A stretch of DNA of 64,000 nt from Corynebacterium resistens DSM 45100 (GTDB lineage: Bacteria; Actinomycetota; Actinomycetes; Mycobacteriales; Mycobacteriaceae), in assembly GCF_000177535.2 (NCBI RefSeq), contig NC_015673.1:248001-312000 (forward strand), read 5' to 3'. The position numbers and the translations under genes are program-made. The notes below the pieces were generated by a model, which did no database searches, had not been told where the DNA came from, and saw only the letters and a program-made list of their open reading frames with translations. Of this stretch, positions 1-9,814 are shown piece after piece (the stretch's first letter is position 1; each line of letters opens with the position of its first letter).

Positions 1-1040
1 CCTTCGGGAACCGCTTCCAACATGCGGCGGAGCATCGTTGGCACCATGGCGATGGTGTAGGGGCGGTTCTTCTCGATAGCTTGCACGGCAGCTTCCGGGG
101 TGAACTTGCGTTGCAGGATCATGGTGTTGCGCAGTGCCAGCGATAGCTGGATCTGGGCAAAACCCCAGGTGTGGAACATCGGGGCGGCCAGGAAAACCGG
201 GCGGTGGTGCTTGAGTGGAATCCGGCTCATGATCGAGGCAGCCGGCAGGTAGCTCTTCGGCTCGGGGCGACGGGCACCCTTTGGAGTGCCGGTGGTACCC
301 GAGGTCAAGATGATCGTGCGCCCCATTCGAGGCCGAGTAGGGATCGTTAGATCCTTTGGGGTTGTGCGCAGCACTTCGTGCAGGCTTGCCCACTCAATGC
401 TGCGGGTGGCGTAGTCGCCGCTTGCAATTGCATCGCGTACGTTGCTTTGCGGTTTCTGTGCGGCTTCTGCTTCCCTGGTGAGCCCTAGAGTGTCACCGAA
501 CTCCCATGCCACGATGACGTGCGCACTGTTGAAATCTTTAGGCAGCAGCGGCAGAAACTCTTCGTCGATGAACATCACATCGATTTTCTGCTCGGCGAGG
601 ACAGCCCGCGTTTGTTCGGCGGAAGAACCCGTGTTGAAGAACACGATGTCCGTACCCAGGCGACCGTGGGCGCACAAGGTCAGGATGAGTCCTCGGTGAT
701 TGCGGCAAAGCACACCGATCTTGTCGCGTTCGCGCACACCTGTTCGGAATAGAGCTCGCGCCAGCGTACTGGTTTGTTCGTGCAACTCCTCGTAAGTCAT
801 GGAGCCTGCGTCATCGATGATGGCCGTGTGAAATGGGTCCCGTGCGGCGCCAATCGCCAAGAGGCCGGCGGGAAGGAAGCGCCACGAATAAATTGACTGC
901 AATGCCTTACCTGCAGCCATGGGGGACATGGGTCCCAGGACACCAGACTTGAAAAGTGGCAGAGTGCCCATCGCGAGCGTGCCCGCGTTATCCGCACGTT
1001 CCCGCAGGGTTAGTTTTGGAGGCATAGCTGCTGCGTTCAT
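1..1040 (-). CDS. Acyl-CoA synthetase / AMP-dependent ligase, 3' end outside window
   Basis: Reading leftward from an ATG at 1040, the frame is open to the window edge (about 346 codons). It activates a carboxylic acid, probably a fatty acid, as an acyl-adenylate and then as a CoA thioester. The diagnostic P-loop-like AMP-binding motif TSGTTGTPKGA lies near 310-270, followed by MFHTWGFAQ, typical of FadD-like ligases. The N-terminal part (RERADNAGTLAMGTLPLF, then MTYEELHEQTSTLARAL) matches the start of this family, so the 5' end looks complete and only the C-terminal adenylation subdomain is missing. It diverges from clpC across about 380 bp. The chain-length preference cannot be judged. Other members of the family (for example benzoate or bile-acid ligases) are possible but less likely given the long hydrophobic N-terminus. 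Confidence 0.85.
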   Translation of the reverse strand, partial: MNAAAMPPKLTLRERADNAGTLAMGTLPLFKSGVLGPMSPMAAGKALQSIYSWRFLPAGLLAIGAARDPFHTAIIDDAGSMTYEELHEQTSTLARALFRTGVRERDKIGVLCRNHRGLILTLCAHGRLGTDIVFFNTGSSAEQTRAVLAEQKIDVMFIDEEFLPLLPKDFNSAHVIVAWEFGDTLGLTREAEAAQKPQSNVRDAIASGDYATRSIEWASLHEVLRTTPKDLTIPTRPRMGRTIILTSGTTGTPKGARRPEPKSYLPAASIMSRIPLKHHRPVFLAAPMFHTWGFAQIQLSLALRNTMILQRKFTPEAAVQAIEKNRPYTIAMVPTMLRRMLEAVPE

Positions 1041-1221
1041 CAATCCCAACCTTCCCCAGCTGCAAATTCGGAGACCCCGAGCTGGTTTATTGTTCAAAGA
1101 TCTTGGTTTTTTCTGTCGTGATGACTTGGTTTGTGACGTTAGCGCAGTAGTTCTATCCAGGAAGGTGTTTTGGCGAAATATTTATTTCATTAGGAATACG
1201 ATTTGACGTCGCGGGAACCGA

Positions 1222-1242
1222 GTGTTCGCTGAAGGCGGACAC
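1222..1242 (+). promoter_or_regulatory. ClgR-type operator upstream of clpC
   Basis: An almost perfect 21-bp inverted repeat centred on CGCTGAAGGCG (1227-1237), which fits the corynebacterial ClgR consensus CGCYNANRGCG. ClgR activates clpC and clpP genes in corynebacteria and other actinobacteria (established knowledge). The site lies about 180 bp before the clpC ATG, upstream of the candidate stress promoter. Confidence 0.7.
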
Positions 1243-1311
1243 AGGCATTTTCTTTCTTAGATATATTGTTTGACCTGCGGATATTGTGTGTGGATGGGGT
1301 GGGGTGGCGTC

Positions 1312-1338
1312 GGAATAAAGGATGGAAAGGCGGTTGTT
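1312..1338 (+). promoter_or_regulatory. SigH-type promoter of clpC
   Basis: GGAATA at 1312-1317 and GTT at 1336-1338, separated by 18 bp, match the GGAAYA/GTT elements of corynebacterial SigH promoters. Heat or redox control of clpC by SigH is known in C. glutamicum. The assignment here rests on the motif alone. The rest of the 1041-1420 gap holds the ClgR-type box and, presumably, the leftward promoter of the acyl-CoA ligase, which I could not pick out. Confidence 0.45.
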
Positions 1339-1420
1339 GTACGGAAGGCAATCGTTGTTGTCGGGTCGCACCACTATGGTGGGCAGCAGACCTTCAACCA
1401 GAAAGAAGAGGGAGTACACC

Positions 1421-4087
1421 ATGTTTGAGAGGTTCACAGACCGCGCTCGTCGCGTTGTTGTGCTGGCGCAGGATGAAGGCCGCGCGCTGAACCACAACTA
1501 CATCGGCACGGAGCACATCTTGCTTGGCCTCATTCAAGAGGGCGAGGGGGTTGCTGCTAAGGCACTGGAGTCCATGGGTATTTCTCTCGACGCCGTGCGC
1601 ACCGAAGTCAAGGAAATTATTGGCACTGGCGGTCATCCACCGAGTGGGTACATCCCCTTTACCCCGCGCGCCAAGAAGGTGCTTGAACTCGCGTTACGTG
1701 AAGCCCTGCAGTTGGGCCACAAATACATCGGCACTGAGCACCTGTTGCTTGGGCTTATCCGCGAAGGTGAGGGTGTCGCCGCCCAGGTGCTGGTGAAGTT
1801 GGGTGCAGATCTCGCCCGTGTGCGCCAGCAAGTTATCCAGTTGCTCAGTGGTTACGAAGGTAACGAGGGCGCTGAGGATAGCGATGGCGAGCCAGCTGCA
1901 GCCGGAGTGGGTTCCAATTCCGGCGCTCCCAGTGGTTCCAAGATTGGGCAGAAGTCCAATTCGCTGGTGCTTGACCAATTTGGCCGTAACCTGACCCAGG
2001 CTGCCAAGGACGGCAAGCTGGATCCTGTTGTGGGGCGCGAGAAGGAAATTGAGCGCGTTATGCAGGTGCTCAGCCGCCGTACCAAGAACAACCCGGTTCT
2101 GATTGGTGAGCCCGGTGTGGGTAAAACCGCGGTGGTGGAAGGACTGGCGCTGGACATCGTCAACGGCCGTGTGCCGGAGACACTGAAGGATAAGCAGCTG
2201 TACTCGCTGGACCTAGGGTCCCTAGTTGCCGGTTCCCGTTACCGTGGTGACTTCGAGGAGCGCCTGAAGAAGGTGCTTAAGGAGATCAACCAACGCGGCG
2301 ACATCATCTTGTTTATCGACGAGATTCACACGCTCGTTGGCGCTGGTGCCGCCGAAGGCGCAATCGATGCCGCCAGCATCCTGAAGCCGAAGCTGGCTCG
2401 CGGTGAGCTGCAGACGATCGGTGCGACCACGCTTGACGAGTACCGCAAGCACATCGAAAAGGATGCTGCGCTCGAGCGCCGTTTCCAGCCGGTGCAGGTT
2501 CCCGAGCCTTCCGTTGACCTGACCATCGAAATCTTGAAGGGTCTGCGGGATCGGTACGAGGCACACCACCGTGTATCCATCACCGATGGTGCTTTGGCCG
2601 CTGCTGCACAGTTGGCAGATCGTTACATCACCGATCGCTTCCTGCCAGATAAGGCTGTGGACCTTATTGATGAGGCCGGCGCGCGTATGCGCATTAAGCG
2701 CATGACCGCGCCGAAGTCCATCCAGGAAGTGGATGAGAAAATCGCTGCAGTTCGCACCAAAAAAGAAGCCGCGATCGATGAACAAGACTTCGAGAAGGCT
2801 GCGGCTTTGCGCGATGATGAACGCAAGCTGACGGAAGAGCGCGAAGAGAAGGAAAAAGCTTGGCGCGCCGGCGAGCTCGATGAGGTTGCTGAGGTCGGTG
2901 AAGAGCAGATTGCTGAGGTCATGGGCACGTGGACTGGAATCCCAGTCTTCAAGCTCACCGAGGAAGAGTCCTCTCGCTTGCTGCGAATGGAAGACGAACT
3001 GCACAAGCGCATCATCGGCCAAGAGGATGCAGTCAAGGCAGTCTCCCGTGCCATCCGCCGTACCCGCGCGGGCTTGAAGGATCCGAAGCGTCCATCCGGT
3101 TCCTTCATCTTCGCTGGCCCATCCGGTGTGGGTAAGACGGAGCTGTCAAAGGCACTAGCCGAGTTCCTGTTCGGCGAGGACGATGCCCTGGTTCAGATCG
3201 ACATGGGCGAATTCCACGACAAGTTCACCGCCTCCCGTTTGTTCGGTGCTCCTCCGGGATATGTCGGATATGACGAAGGTGGCCAGTTGACCGAAAAGGT
3301 CCGCCGCAAGCCATTCAGCGTGGTGCTATTTGATGAGATCGAGAAGGCTCACACCGAGATCTACAACACCTTGCTGCAGGTACTGGAAGATGGCCGGTTG
3401 ACCGATGGCCAAGGGCGCATGGTGGACTTCAAGAACACCGTGCTCATCTTCACTTCAAACTTGGGCACGAGGGACATCTCCAAGGCTGTCGGCATGGGCT
3501 TCTCCAGCGGTGGCGAAGACGATGAAGCTACTCAGTACGCCCGCATGAAGGACAAGGTTCACGATGAGCTGAAGAAGCACTTCCGTCCCGAGTTCCTCAA
3601 CCGTATTGACGACATCGTGGTCTTCCACCAGCTCACCAAGGATCAGATCGTTCAGATGGTCGACCTACTGTTGCGTCGCGTGACCAACGCTCTGGAGCAA
3701 AAGGATATGGGCTTGGAGCTGACCGAGCAGGCTAAGAACCTGCTGGCCAAGCGTGGCTTTGATCCTGTGCTGGGCGCTCGCCCGTTGCGTCGCACGATCC
3801 AACGCGAGATCGAAGATCAGCTGTCAGAGAAGATTCTGTTCGGCGAAATCGGTGCTGGCGAGATCGTTACGGTCGACGTGGAGAACTGGGATGGTGAATC
3901 CAGTGGCAAGGACGCGAAGTTCGTCTTCGGTACCAAGGTCAAGCCACTACCAGAATCTGCAGAAACCACTCCGTCCGAGGAAGCTCAGGAAGCTGTAGTC
4001 GGCGCCGCCGATAAGCAGGTTCCGGAAGATGAGAGCTACGACAATACCCAAGAATCCAGCGAAGGGAATTGGTCTAAGGAGCAGTAA
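1421..4087 (+). CDS. clpC: ATP-dependent Clp protease ATP-binding subunit ClpC
   Basis: An 888-residue Hsp100/ClpC unfoldase that feeds substrates to ClpP. The start is the ATG of [17 protein letters not shown], preceded by GAAAGAAGAGGGAG; an upstream in-frame ATG at 1322 would add 33 residues that are not family-like. Order of domains: two Clp-N repeats (about 1-145), AAA-1 with Walker A GEPGVGKT and Walker [10 protein letters not shown], an M/UVR-type linker ([17 protein letters not shown]), AAA-2 with Walker A GPSGVGKT and the ClpP-type C-terminal region. The length is normal for actinobacterial ClpC. A ClgR-type box and a SigH-like promoter lie upstream, and a strong hairpin terminator lies just downstream. 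A long open frame antisense to it at 2222-3022 is a shadow. Confidence 0.98.
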   Translation: MFERFTDRARRVVVLAQDEGRALNHNYIGTEHILLGLIQEGEGVAAKALESMGISLDAVRTEVKEIIGTGGHPPSGYIPFTPRAKKVLELALREALQLGHKYIGTEHLLLGLIREGEGVAAQVLVKLGADLARVRQQVIQLLSGYEGNEGAEDSDGEPAAAGVGSNSGAPSGSKIGQKSNSLVLDQFGRNLTQAAKDGKLDPVVGREKEIERVMQVLSRRTKNNPVLIGEPGVGKTAVVEGLALDIVNGRVPETLKDKQLYSLDLGSLVAGSRYRGDFEERLKKVLKEINQRGDIILFIDEIHTLVGAGAAEGAIDAASILKPKLARGELQTIGATTLDEYRKHIEKDAALERRFQPVQVPEPSVDLTIEILKGLRDRYEAHHRVSITDGALAAAAQLADRYITDRFLPDKAVDLIDEAGARMRIKRMTAPKSIQEVDEKIAAVRTKKEAAIDEQDFEKAAALRDDERKLTEEREEKEKAWRAGELDEVAEVGEEQIAEVMGTWTGIPVFKLTEEESSRLLRMEDELHKRIIGQEDAVKAVSRAIRRTRAGLKDPKRPSGSFIFAGPSGVGKTELSKALAEFLFGEDDALVQIDMGEFHDKFTASRLFGAPPGYVGYDEGGQLTEKVRRKPFSVVLFDEIEKAHTEIYNTLLQVLEDGRLTDGQGRMVDFKNTVLIFTSNLGTRDISKAVGMGFSSGGEDDEATQYARMKDKVHDELKKHFRPEFLNRIDDIVVFHQLTKDQIVQMVDLLLRRVTNALEQKDMGLELTEQAKNLLAKRGFDPVLGARPLRRTIQREIEDQLSEKILFGEIGAGEIVTVDVENWDGESSGKDAKFVFGTKVKPLPESAETTPSEEAQEAVVGAADKQVPEDESYDNTQESSEGNWSKEQ

Positions 4088-4141
4088 ACCCCCGCTTGGT
4101 GCGGTGACTGACAAGCACTGCCACGAGGATTGCGAAATTTA

Positions 4142-4176
4142 AGCCCCCAGCGCTTCAACGAGCAGCGCTGGGGGCT
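4142..4176. terminator. Bidirectional hairpin terminator between clpC and the lipase gene
   Basis: A perfect 13-bp stem (AGCCCCCAGCGCT, 4142-4154, pairing with 4164-4176) with a 9-base loop. It sits between the convergent stops of clpC (4087) and the lipase (4188), and a short T run follows on the clpC strand. It can serve both genes. Confidence 0.85.
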
Positions 4177-4187
4177 TTCCCGATCAT

Positions 4188-5633
4188 TTACTTCGGAATC
4201 TGTCCACAGCTCGTGGTGGGATAGGGCTTCCCGCGGAAGACCGTGTCCAACCAATTCATCGCCGGCGCCTGGTTAGCAAGCATGGGAACCATGTGATCAA
4301 CCAACGGCGCCAATGGCGGGGCAGGTACTTCCTTGTAGTAGACCTTTGCGCCGGCCGTGCACCATTGACGGGCCATGGTACGTGCGCCCTGAACCGGAAT
4401 TGAATCATCATTCGTGCCGTGGCCTACGAAAACCGGAACGTTTGGAGTGTGGTGCCCAATTTCCTGCTCCCGGAGAAGGGACTTCAGTGGTTCTTGGCTA
4501 GCTAGTTCCGCCAATGGCTTTCCGGATTTAGTTAGCGTGCGGGTATCCACGTACGCGTGACGAATGAGGGATTGGGAAATACATTCATCGGCGGTCTGCT
4601 CGAGCAACCGTTTCCCTTTGTCATTGAGAAGTTCATCGATCAGCGGGCGCAGCTCTGGCTTAGAAGCGATAAAGCCGTTAATCGCATATCCCAGCACGCC
4701 GGCCAGTGGCTTGCCATCGATGTTTGCTGCGGTCTCGGCAAGATTGGCAGGCGTGCCACCTGCGTAGCCAGTCTTTAGATTCACATCCTTGCCGTAGGTG
4801 GGTGCTAACTCTAATGCTGCAGCCGCTGCGCCACCGCCTTGGGAATACCCATAGAATGCCACCGGGCTTTTCGCATCAATGCCCTTGATATTCATTCGCG
4901 TGGCGGCGCGGGCCATATCAATTGTCGCGTGTGCCTGATCCACACGATTCATGTATGTGTGCTGGCTCGGCGTGCCCAACCCTGGCAGGTCAGTGAGGGC
5001 AACGTTCCACCCACGCATCAACGCACCAGCTACTGGGATAGCTTCATATTCCAGCCCCACGGGCAACAACTTGCCCGGTGCACACGCATCACCACTGCCT
5101 TGTGTGCCAGGCGCGATGGTCAACAGCGGTCGGGGCCCCTTACCCGTCCACGGTGCAGAAGATTTCAGCACGGTACCGGTCACTGGAATGGGTTTTCCAT
5201 TGGAATCTGTGGATACATAAGCCACTCGCTCGGCCTTGGATAACGTCCAATCGACATAAGGCAACCCCAGTGCGAATTGGCTTGGCCCCCGCTTGATCAC
5301 TTGACCGGGCTCGCCGGAAACTGTGGTAGGCAATGAATCGTAGAAGCTCTGCGCATTGCGGTCTAAGGATCCCAGTGCGCGGGAAGACAGCATGTCGGAA
5401 GGGCCTTGCGACGAGCCCAGAGCCTGCGAGGATCCTAGGCCCGCCGCCTTGCGCGCCGAACCATCGGCGGAGCCGTAGCTTGAACTCGGCGCTTGTTCTG
5501 CAGTCGCTAGGCCGGCACCGCTCAAGCAACCACTAATTCCGACGCCCACCGCCAGCGCGATAGATGCCGATACTTTGGACACTCGTGGGGATTTGCCAAA
5601 ATTCTGCGAATTTTTCGTGAAAGGAAGTCTCAT
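4188..5633 (-). CDS. Secreted lipoprotein-type lipase (LIP family)
   Basis: A 481-residue triacylglycerol lipase of the secretory lipase (LIP) family common in lipid-requiring corynebacteria. Starting at MRLPFTKNSQ gives a short basic N-terminus, a hydrophobic stretch (ASIALAVGVGISGC) and a lipobox-like GISGC, so the protein is probably membrane-anchored or secreted. An upstream in-frame ATG at 5729 would bury the signal peptide. The nucleophile elbow is GYSQGGG; the acid and base are likely in NDDSIPVQGA and DHMVPM, in the usual order. Several cysteines in the mature part fit disulfides. It is convergent with clpC, shares the terminator, and is followed upstream by mutY on the same strand with a 52-bp gap. 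The natural substrate is unknown. Confidence 0.85.
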   Translation of the reverse strand: MRLPFTKNSQNFGKSPRVSKVSASIALAVGVGISGCLSGAGLATAEQAPSSSYGSADGSARKAAGLGSSQALGSSQGPSDMLSSRALGSLDRNAQSFYDSLPTTVSGEPGQVIKRGPSQFALGLPYVDWTLSKAERVAYVSTDSNGKPIPVTGTVLKSSAPWTGKGPRPLLTIAPGTQGSGDACAPGKLLPVGLEYEAIPVAGALMRGWNVALTDLPGLGTPSQHTYMNRVDQAHATIDMARAATRMNIKGIDAKSPVAFYGYSQGGGAAAAALELAPTYGKDVNLKTGYAGGTPANLAETAANIDGKPLAGVLGYAINGFIASKPELRPLIDELLNDKGKRLLEQTADECISQSLIRHAYVDTRTLTKSGKPLAELASQEPLKSLLREQEIGHHTPNVPVFVGHGTNDDSIPVQGARTMARQWCTAGAKVYYKEVPAPPLAPLVDHMVPMLANQAPAMNWLDTVFRGKPYPTTSCGQIPK

Positions 5634-5685
5634 GAAAAGAAACAGTAGTTTCCCCGGTGACAAAGTTTTGATAGGACGTGAAAAA

Positions 5686-6786
5686 TTATGTAGGTAACCG
5701 CAATCCCGTGATGCTGTCTCCGGCGCCAAATGCAGGGAGGATTTTCGACGGATTACCTTCCCGTTCTGGCATTATGCGTTCTGCGAGGCCGTCGTCAACA
5801 AGTGAATCCACGGCCCGCTTGAGCTGGACTTTGTCTGGCCACAGTAGGTCAATCTCGGCACTGGTAGCCGATGATGTCTGGCTTGCCCTTAATAAGCCCA
5901 TCACTTTGCCACGCACTTGGCGGTCGGTGCCTGCGAATTTCTGCACTCGCTTAGCAGCGGAAGCTTTCTGTTCTGCTGTGGGGGCAGGCTTGCCGAGGGC
6001 TATCCACTGGCAATGTTGCCGAACGGGGCACTGGTCGCACTGCGGGGATTTCGCGCGACAGATTAATGCCCCCAGCTCCATCAATGAGGCGGTCATCATT
6101 CGTGCATCTTCGCGTGCGTGGGGCTGGTGATGGGAGCGGTCGAAGTGGCGTCGAGCCAAAGAGGGATCATCGTCTACCCACGGCATTAGTTCGGCGACAT
6201 CCGCCAGATCGCGAGCTCGGGCGGGCCCTTGCAAATAGTTGCCGAAAACTGCCCGATGCAGCACGCGGCGCACATTGGTATCGACCACGGGGACAGCCTG
6301 GCCGTAAGCGAATGCCGCTACCGCGCGGGCAGTGTAGGAACCGATGCCAGATAGCGCCTCCAGTTCTGCGACTGTACGGGGGACATCGCCACCGTGGCGC
6401 TCCACGCAATCACGTGCGCATTCTTGCAAGCGCAATGCCCGTCGCGGATAACCGAGATTCGCCCACATGCGCAAAACCTCTGCTTTCGGAGCCACAGCTA
6501 AATCTGCGGGTGTGGGCCACTTTTTCAACCACGCTTCCCATAGGGGAATCACTCGGGCCACTGGGGTCTGCTGGGACATGACTTCGCTCACCAAAATCGC
6601 CCACGCGGAAGTATCCGTATCACGCCACGGCAGTACGCGCCCGTGCCGGGCGAACCAACGGTTTAGGTCCGTGGCGAACTGGGAACGATCTATGGGATAG
6701 CGGTGTTGCTGCGGCGTATCACTTTCCAGCTGCGGTGTTGAGGGCGGGGTTTCACCAAGGGCGAGGGGGTAACGAGGGGTCGACAT
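5686..6786 (-). CDS. mutY: A/G-specific adenine DNA glycosylase MutY
   Basis: A 366-residue base-excision repair enzyme that removes adenine opposite 8-oxoguanine. Visible hallmarks: LPWRD near the N-terminus, VSEVMSQQTPVARV with the catalytic Glu, the helix-hairpin-helix LSGIGSYTARAVAAFA, the catalytic Asp in VVDTNVRRVL, and a C-terminal 4Fe-4S loop with spacing C-X6-C-X2-C-X5-C (CRAKSPQCDQCPVRQHC). The start chosen, MSTPRYPLALG, is only 27 bp from the divergent carbonic anhydrase start; the open frame continues upstream into that gene but gives no MutY-like sequence. The mutY-carbonic anhydrase pair is conserved in mycobacteria, so the assignment is supported by context as well. Confidence 0.95.
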   Translation of the reverse strand: MSTPRYPLALGETPPSTPQLESDTPQQHRYPIDRSQFATDLNRWFARHGRVLPWRDTDTSAWAILVSEVMSQQTPVARVIPLWEAWLKKWPTPADLAVAPKAEVLRMWANLGYPRRALRLQECARDCVERHGGDVPRTVAELEALSGIGSYTARAVAAFAYGQAVPVVDTNVRRVLHRAVFGNYLQGPARARDLADVAELMPWVDDDPSLARRHFDRSHHQPHAREDARMMTASLMELGALICRAKSPQCDQCPVRQHCQWIALGKPAPTAEQKASAAKRVQKFAGTDRQVRGKVMGLLRASQTSSATSAEIDLLWPDKVQLKRAVDSLVDDGLAERIMPEREGNPSKILPAFGAGDSITGLRLPT

Positions 6787-6813
6787 AGCAATAACGAGCC
6801 TATCCAAGGCAAG

Positions 6814-7446
6814 ATGAATCACATGACTAGCCTGCATGAAATGACCCCCGAAGAAGCTTGGGAAGCGCTGCGCAGTGGAAACGAACGCTTTATGCAAGGC
6901 AATAGCGATCATCCGAACCAGGATCTTGGCCGCCGACACACCCTGACTCAGGGCCAACGACCTCACGCTGCGGTGCTTGCGTGCTCCGATTCCCGTGTAC
7001 CTGTGGAAATTGTGTTTGACCAGGGCTTGGGTGACCTATTCGTTATCCGTACCGCTGGTGAAATCACCGACTTATCCGTCCTAGCGAGCCTGGAGTTCGC
7101 CGTCGATGGCTTGGGGGTTCCGCTGGTTATCGTGCTTGGCCACGAAAGTTGCGGTGCGGTGAAAGCAGCGCAGAATGCGCTCGACGGAGGCGAGCTTCCC
7201 GATGGATTTCAGCGAGTGCTCGTGGAAAAGGTCACGCCCTCGCTGCTTTCCGCTCGCAAGAAAGGCTTCGATGGATCGGATGAGTTTGAGAAGAACCACG
7301 TCCGCGAAATCGCCGATCACATCGTCGACCGCTCGCCGGAAATCCAGCAACGCGTTAAGGATGGCCGTTGTGCAGTAGTGGGATTGCGCTACTGCCTATC
7401 CGATGGCTTTGCTGAACCACTTGTGGGCTATGGCATCGATGTGTAA
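6814..7446 (+). CDS. Beta-class carbonic anhydrase
   Basis: A 210-residue zinc enzyme interconverting CO2 and bicarbonate in the cytoplasm. The zinc and catalytic motifs are present in order: ACSDSRVPVE (Cys plus the Asp-Arg dyad) and GHESCGAV (His and Cys). The start at 6814 is preceded by AAGG; a second ATG at 6823 is equally possible. Divergent from mutY, so the two promoters must overlap in or near a 27-bp gap. It is followed by a membrane protein in the same orientation, as in mycobacteria, where the counterpart is the CanB-like Rv3588c. Confidence 0.95.
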   Translation: MNHMTSLHEMTPEEAWEALRSGNERFMQGNSDHPNQDLGRRHTLTQGQRPHAAVLACSDSRVPVEIVFDQGLGDLFVIRTAGEITDLSVLASLEFAVDGLGVPLVIVLGHESCGAVKAAQNALDGGELPDGFQRVLVEKVTPSLLSARKKGFDGSDEFEKNHVREIADHIVDRSPEIQQRVKDGRCAVVGLRYCLSDGFAEPLVGYGIDV

Positions 7447-7534
7447 CTAGCTGCGTACACAGTGGCCGGAATGCGCGCGATTTTCCGGGGGATCCACGTG
7501 TCATTACCGCAGGCGGGCGCCTAAATCGACTAGG

Positions 7535-8272
7535 GTGAGCGACGTGACTGATCCGAATTCCCGCAAGCCATTGCCCCGCGAGGTGTACATGCGCCGGCGC
7601 ATCGCCGCCATCGTTGCGCTGGTGCTTGTGGTTCTGCTTTTATGGTGGCTCATTGGGTCCCTAGGAGGGGACGATGACAAGCAGAACGCGGCGTCGGATC
7701 AAGTAGCCGAAACCAGCCAGTCAACCGCCGAGACTCCACAGAGCGAAAGCCCGAAGCCCTCTGAGTCGGAGAGTCAAAGTGGGGAACCCAGTGAGTCCGC
7801 CAAAGACGGCGAGAAGTCGACTGACCAGGCTTCCACGGCGAACGAGACCACTAAGGCCGACGAGAAGCCCAAGAAAAATACTTGTGAACTTGCTGATCTA
7901 GAGGTCGTAGCTAAGCCGGGATCCCCGTCTTTCGCGCCGGATGCGGTGCCGAATTTCTACGTGACCATCACTAACCCGACGGCGGCGGAGTGCACGATCG
8001 ACCTCGATAAGGACAAGCTCAGCTTCGAGGTTTTCACGCTCAATAATTATCAGCGCGTATGGGGTGACCTAGATTGCAATGAGGCAGGCGCATCGGGTGA
8101 ACGCAAGATCAAAGCGGGCGAATCCGCTAAGTACTCCCTGAACTCCTGGTCCCGCACCACTAGTGCCCCGAACGCTTGCGAGGCGCGTCAGCCCGTTGGG
8201 GCGGGTAGCTACCTGCTGTATGCCCACGTCGGTGACAATACCTCCAAACCGGCTACCTTTAACCTGCAGTAG
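7535..8272 (+). CDS. Membrane-anchored conserved protein (Rv3587c-like position)
   Basis: A 245-residue protein of unknown function. It has a basic N-terminus, one strong membrane helix (IAAIVALVLVVLLLWWLIGS, about residues 24-43), then a Ser/Glu/Lys-rich, low-complexity linker (about 50-115) and a C-terminal extracytoplasmic domain with four cysteines that reads like a small beta-sandwich. The start codon is GTG. Its place between carbonic anhydrase and radA matches the mycobacterial conserved membrane protein Rv3587c. The stop at 8272 overlaps the convergent radA stop by 14 bp, leaving no room for disA. Confidence 0.75.
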   Translation: MSDVTDPNSRKPLPREVYMRRRIAAIVALVLVVLLLWWLIGSLGGDDDKQNAASDQVAETSQSTAETPQSESPKPSESESQSGEPSESAKDGEKSTDQASTANETTKADEKPKKNTCELADLEVVAKPGSPSFAPDAVPNFYVTITNPTAAECTIDLDKDKLSFEVFTLNNYQRVWGDLDCNEAGASGERKIKAGESAKYSLNSWSRTTSAPNACEARQPVGAGSYLLYAHVGDNTSKPATFNLQ

Positions 8273-9695
8273 CCTTGGGGCCAGCTGCGGCTTGTCGCTT
8301 AGTTTCGACGCCCACATTCGCCCACCGCACCGCCTCATATAGGTGGCCAACTTCCGTGACTTTCATGTTCCTCGGCGCTTCGTAGACACAGTTTTTCGGT
8401 ACGACGGCAGTGGTGAAACCAAGGCGGGCAGCTTCCGCAAGGCGCTGGGTTAGCTGGGGGACGCGCCGCACTTCACCGCCTAGCCCCACTTCGCCCACGG
8501 CAACTGCCCCTAAAGGCAGTGGTCGACCTGAAGCGGTGCTTGCGAGAGCGAGAGCCAATGCAAGGTCTGCCGCTGGTTCCTGAATTCGCATGCCGCCCAC
8601 GGTAGCTGCGTAGACTTCCTTCTCTGTCAGCCTTAGCCCACAGCGTTCCGAGAGGACCGCGAGGTTCATGGATACCCGCCCTGCATCAATGCCGGTGACG
8701 TAGCGCTTTGGGTTGCGGATATCGGAGGTGACTGCGAGGGTTTGGACCTCCGTCACCATGGCGCGCCGGCCGTCCATGGTAACGGTGATGGCAGTGCCCG
8801 TAACGGACTCAGTACGGTGATGCAGGAATAATCCTGAAGGGTCGCTGACTTCGCGAATTCCGTGTGCGGTTTGTTCGAAGCAGCCGACCTCATCCGTTGC
8901 ACCGAAGCGGTTTTTGATACCGCGTAGGAAGCGTAGGGAGGAGTGCTTGTCTCCTTCAAAATTCAGTACTACATCCACGAGATGTTCGATGGTGCGGGGG
9001 CCTGCGACATTGCCTTCCTTCGTTACGTGACCAATGGCGATGACGGGAGTGCCGGATGCTTTCGCAAAAGTCGTGAGCGTGGAGGTAACTGATCGGGTTT
9101 GGGTAACACCACCCGCAACCCCTTCCACGCCTGTGGCCTGCATGGTTTGCAGTGAATCAACGATCACTAATTCCGGTTTGATCGCTTCAATATGGGCGAG
9201 AGCCCTCTCGAGATCATTTTCGTTCGCTAGATAGAGCCGATCATCAAGTGCTCCTGTGCGTTCAGCGCGGTGGCGCACCTGTCCTACTGATTCTTCTGCG
9301 GTGAGAATCAAAACAGTTCGGCCCAGTTTCGCCCATCGAGCGGCGACTTCTAATAACAGTGTGGATTTACCTACACCTGGTTCGCCGGCCAGCAGAACTG
9401 CACTGCCGGGGACAATTCCGCCACCGAGTACTCGGTCCAGTTCCGATAACCCACTGGGCCGATGGCTAGCAATCGTGGGATCAATCTTCGTTACTGGTTG
9501 CGCTGCGGCACTGCTGGGAATCAGGCCGGCGGAGCGGTTACTGGAAGAACGGCTGCCTACGATGGCTGTTGTGGGGGCTCTTTCCTCTAGCGTGCCCCAT
9601 TCCCCACAGGAAGGGCAGCGACCCATCCATTTGGAAATCTGATATTCACACGCAGTGCAGGTGTAGACAGTGTTTTTCTTCGAGCTCTTGGCCAT
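8259..9695 (-). CDS. radA: DNA repair protein RadA (Sms)
   Basis: A 478-residue branch-migration helicase used in recombinational repair. It shows an N-terminal C4 zinc finger (CTACEYQISKWMGRCPSC), a RecA-like ATPase core with Walker A GEPGVGKST, the RadA-specific KNRFG motif, and a C-terminal Lon-protease-like domain. The length is typical. The start MAKSSKKNTVYTC is clear. It lies downstream of the LpqE-like gene on the same strand, separated by a perfect hairpin that probably ends the upstream transcript. Confidence 0.97.
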   Translation of the reverse strand: MAKSSKKNTVYTCTACEYQISKWMGRCPSCGEWGTLEERAPTTAIVGSRSSSNRSAGLIPSSAAAQPVTKIDPTIASHRPSGLSELDRVLGGGIVPGSAVLLAGEPGVGKSTLLLEVAARWAKLGRTVLILTAEESVGQVRHRAERTGALDDRLYLANENDLERALAHIEAIKPELVIVDSLQTMQATGVEGVAGGVTQTRSVTSTLTTFAKASGTPVIAIGHVTKEGNVAGPRTIEHLVDVVLNFEGDKHSSLRFLRGIKNRFGATDEVGCFEQTAHGIREVSDPSGLFLHHRTESVTGTAITVTMDGRRAMVTEVQTLAVTSDIRNPKRYVTGIDAGRVSMNLAVLSERCGLRLTEKEVYAATVGGMRIQEPAADLALALALASTASGRPLPLGAVAVGEVGLGGEVRRVPQLTQRLAEAARLGFTTAVVPKNCVYEAPRNMKVTEVGHLYEAVRWANVGVETKRQAAAGPKATAG

Positions 9696-9711
9696 GGATT
9701 ACACATTAAAC

Positions 9712-9745
9712 AACCGGCTGGACACCCCATGGTGTCCAGCCGGTT
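9712..9745 (-). terminator. Hairpin between the lpqE-like gene and radA
   Basis: A perfect 15-bp stem (9712-9726 with 9731-9745) and a 4-base loop, followed on the minus strand by GTTTAATG. It lies 17 bp before radA starts, so it could end the upstream transcript or attenuate read-through into radA. Confidence 0.7.
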
Positions 9746-9814
9746 GAAAAATCGAACAGCGCAGCTAACCTAGCTATTTGTGCTGTTGGCTAGCGTTTAT
9801 GCGCCAATCGAGAT

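Noticed and set aside
2222..3022. Long open frame on the minus strand inside clpC
   Set aside because: No ribosome site or family match; it results from the codon bias of clpC.
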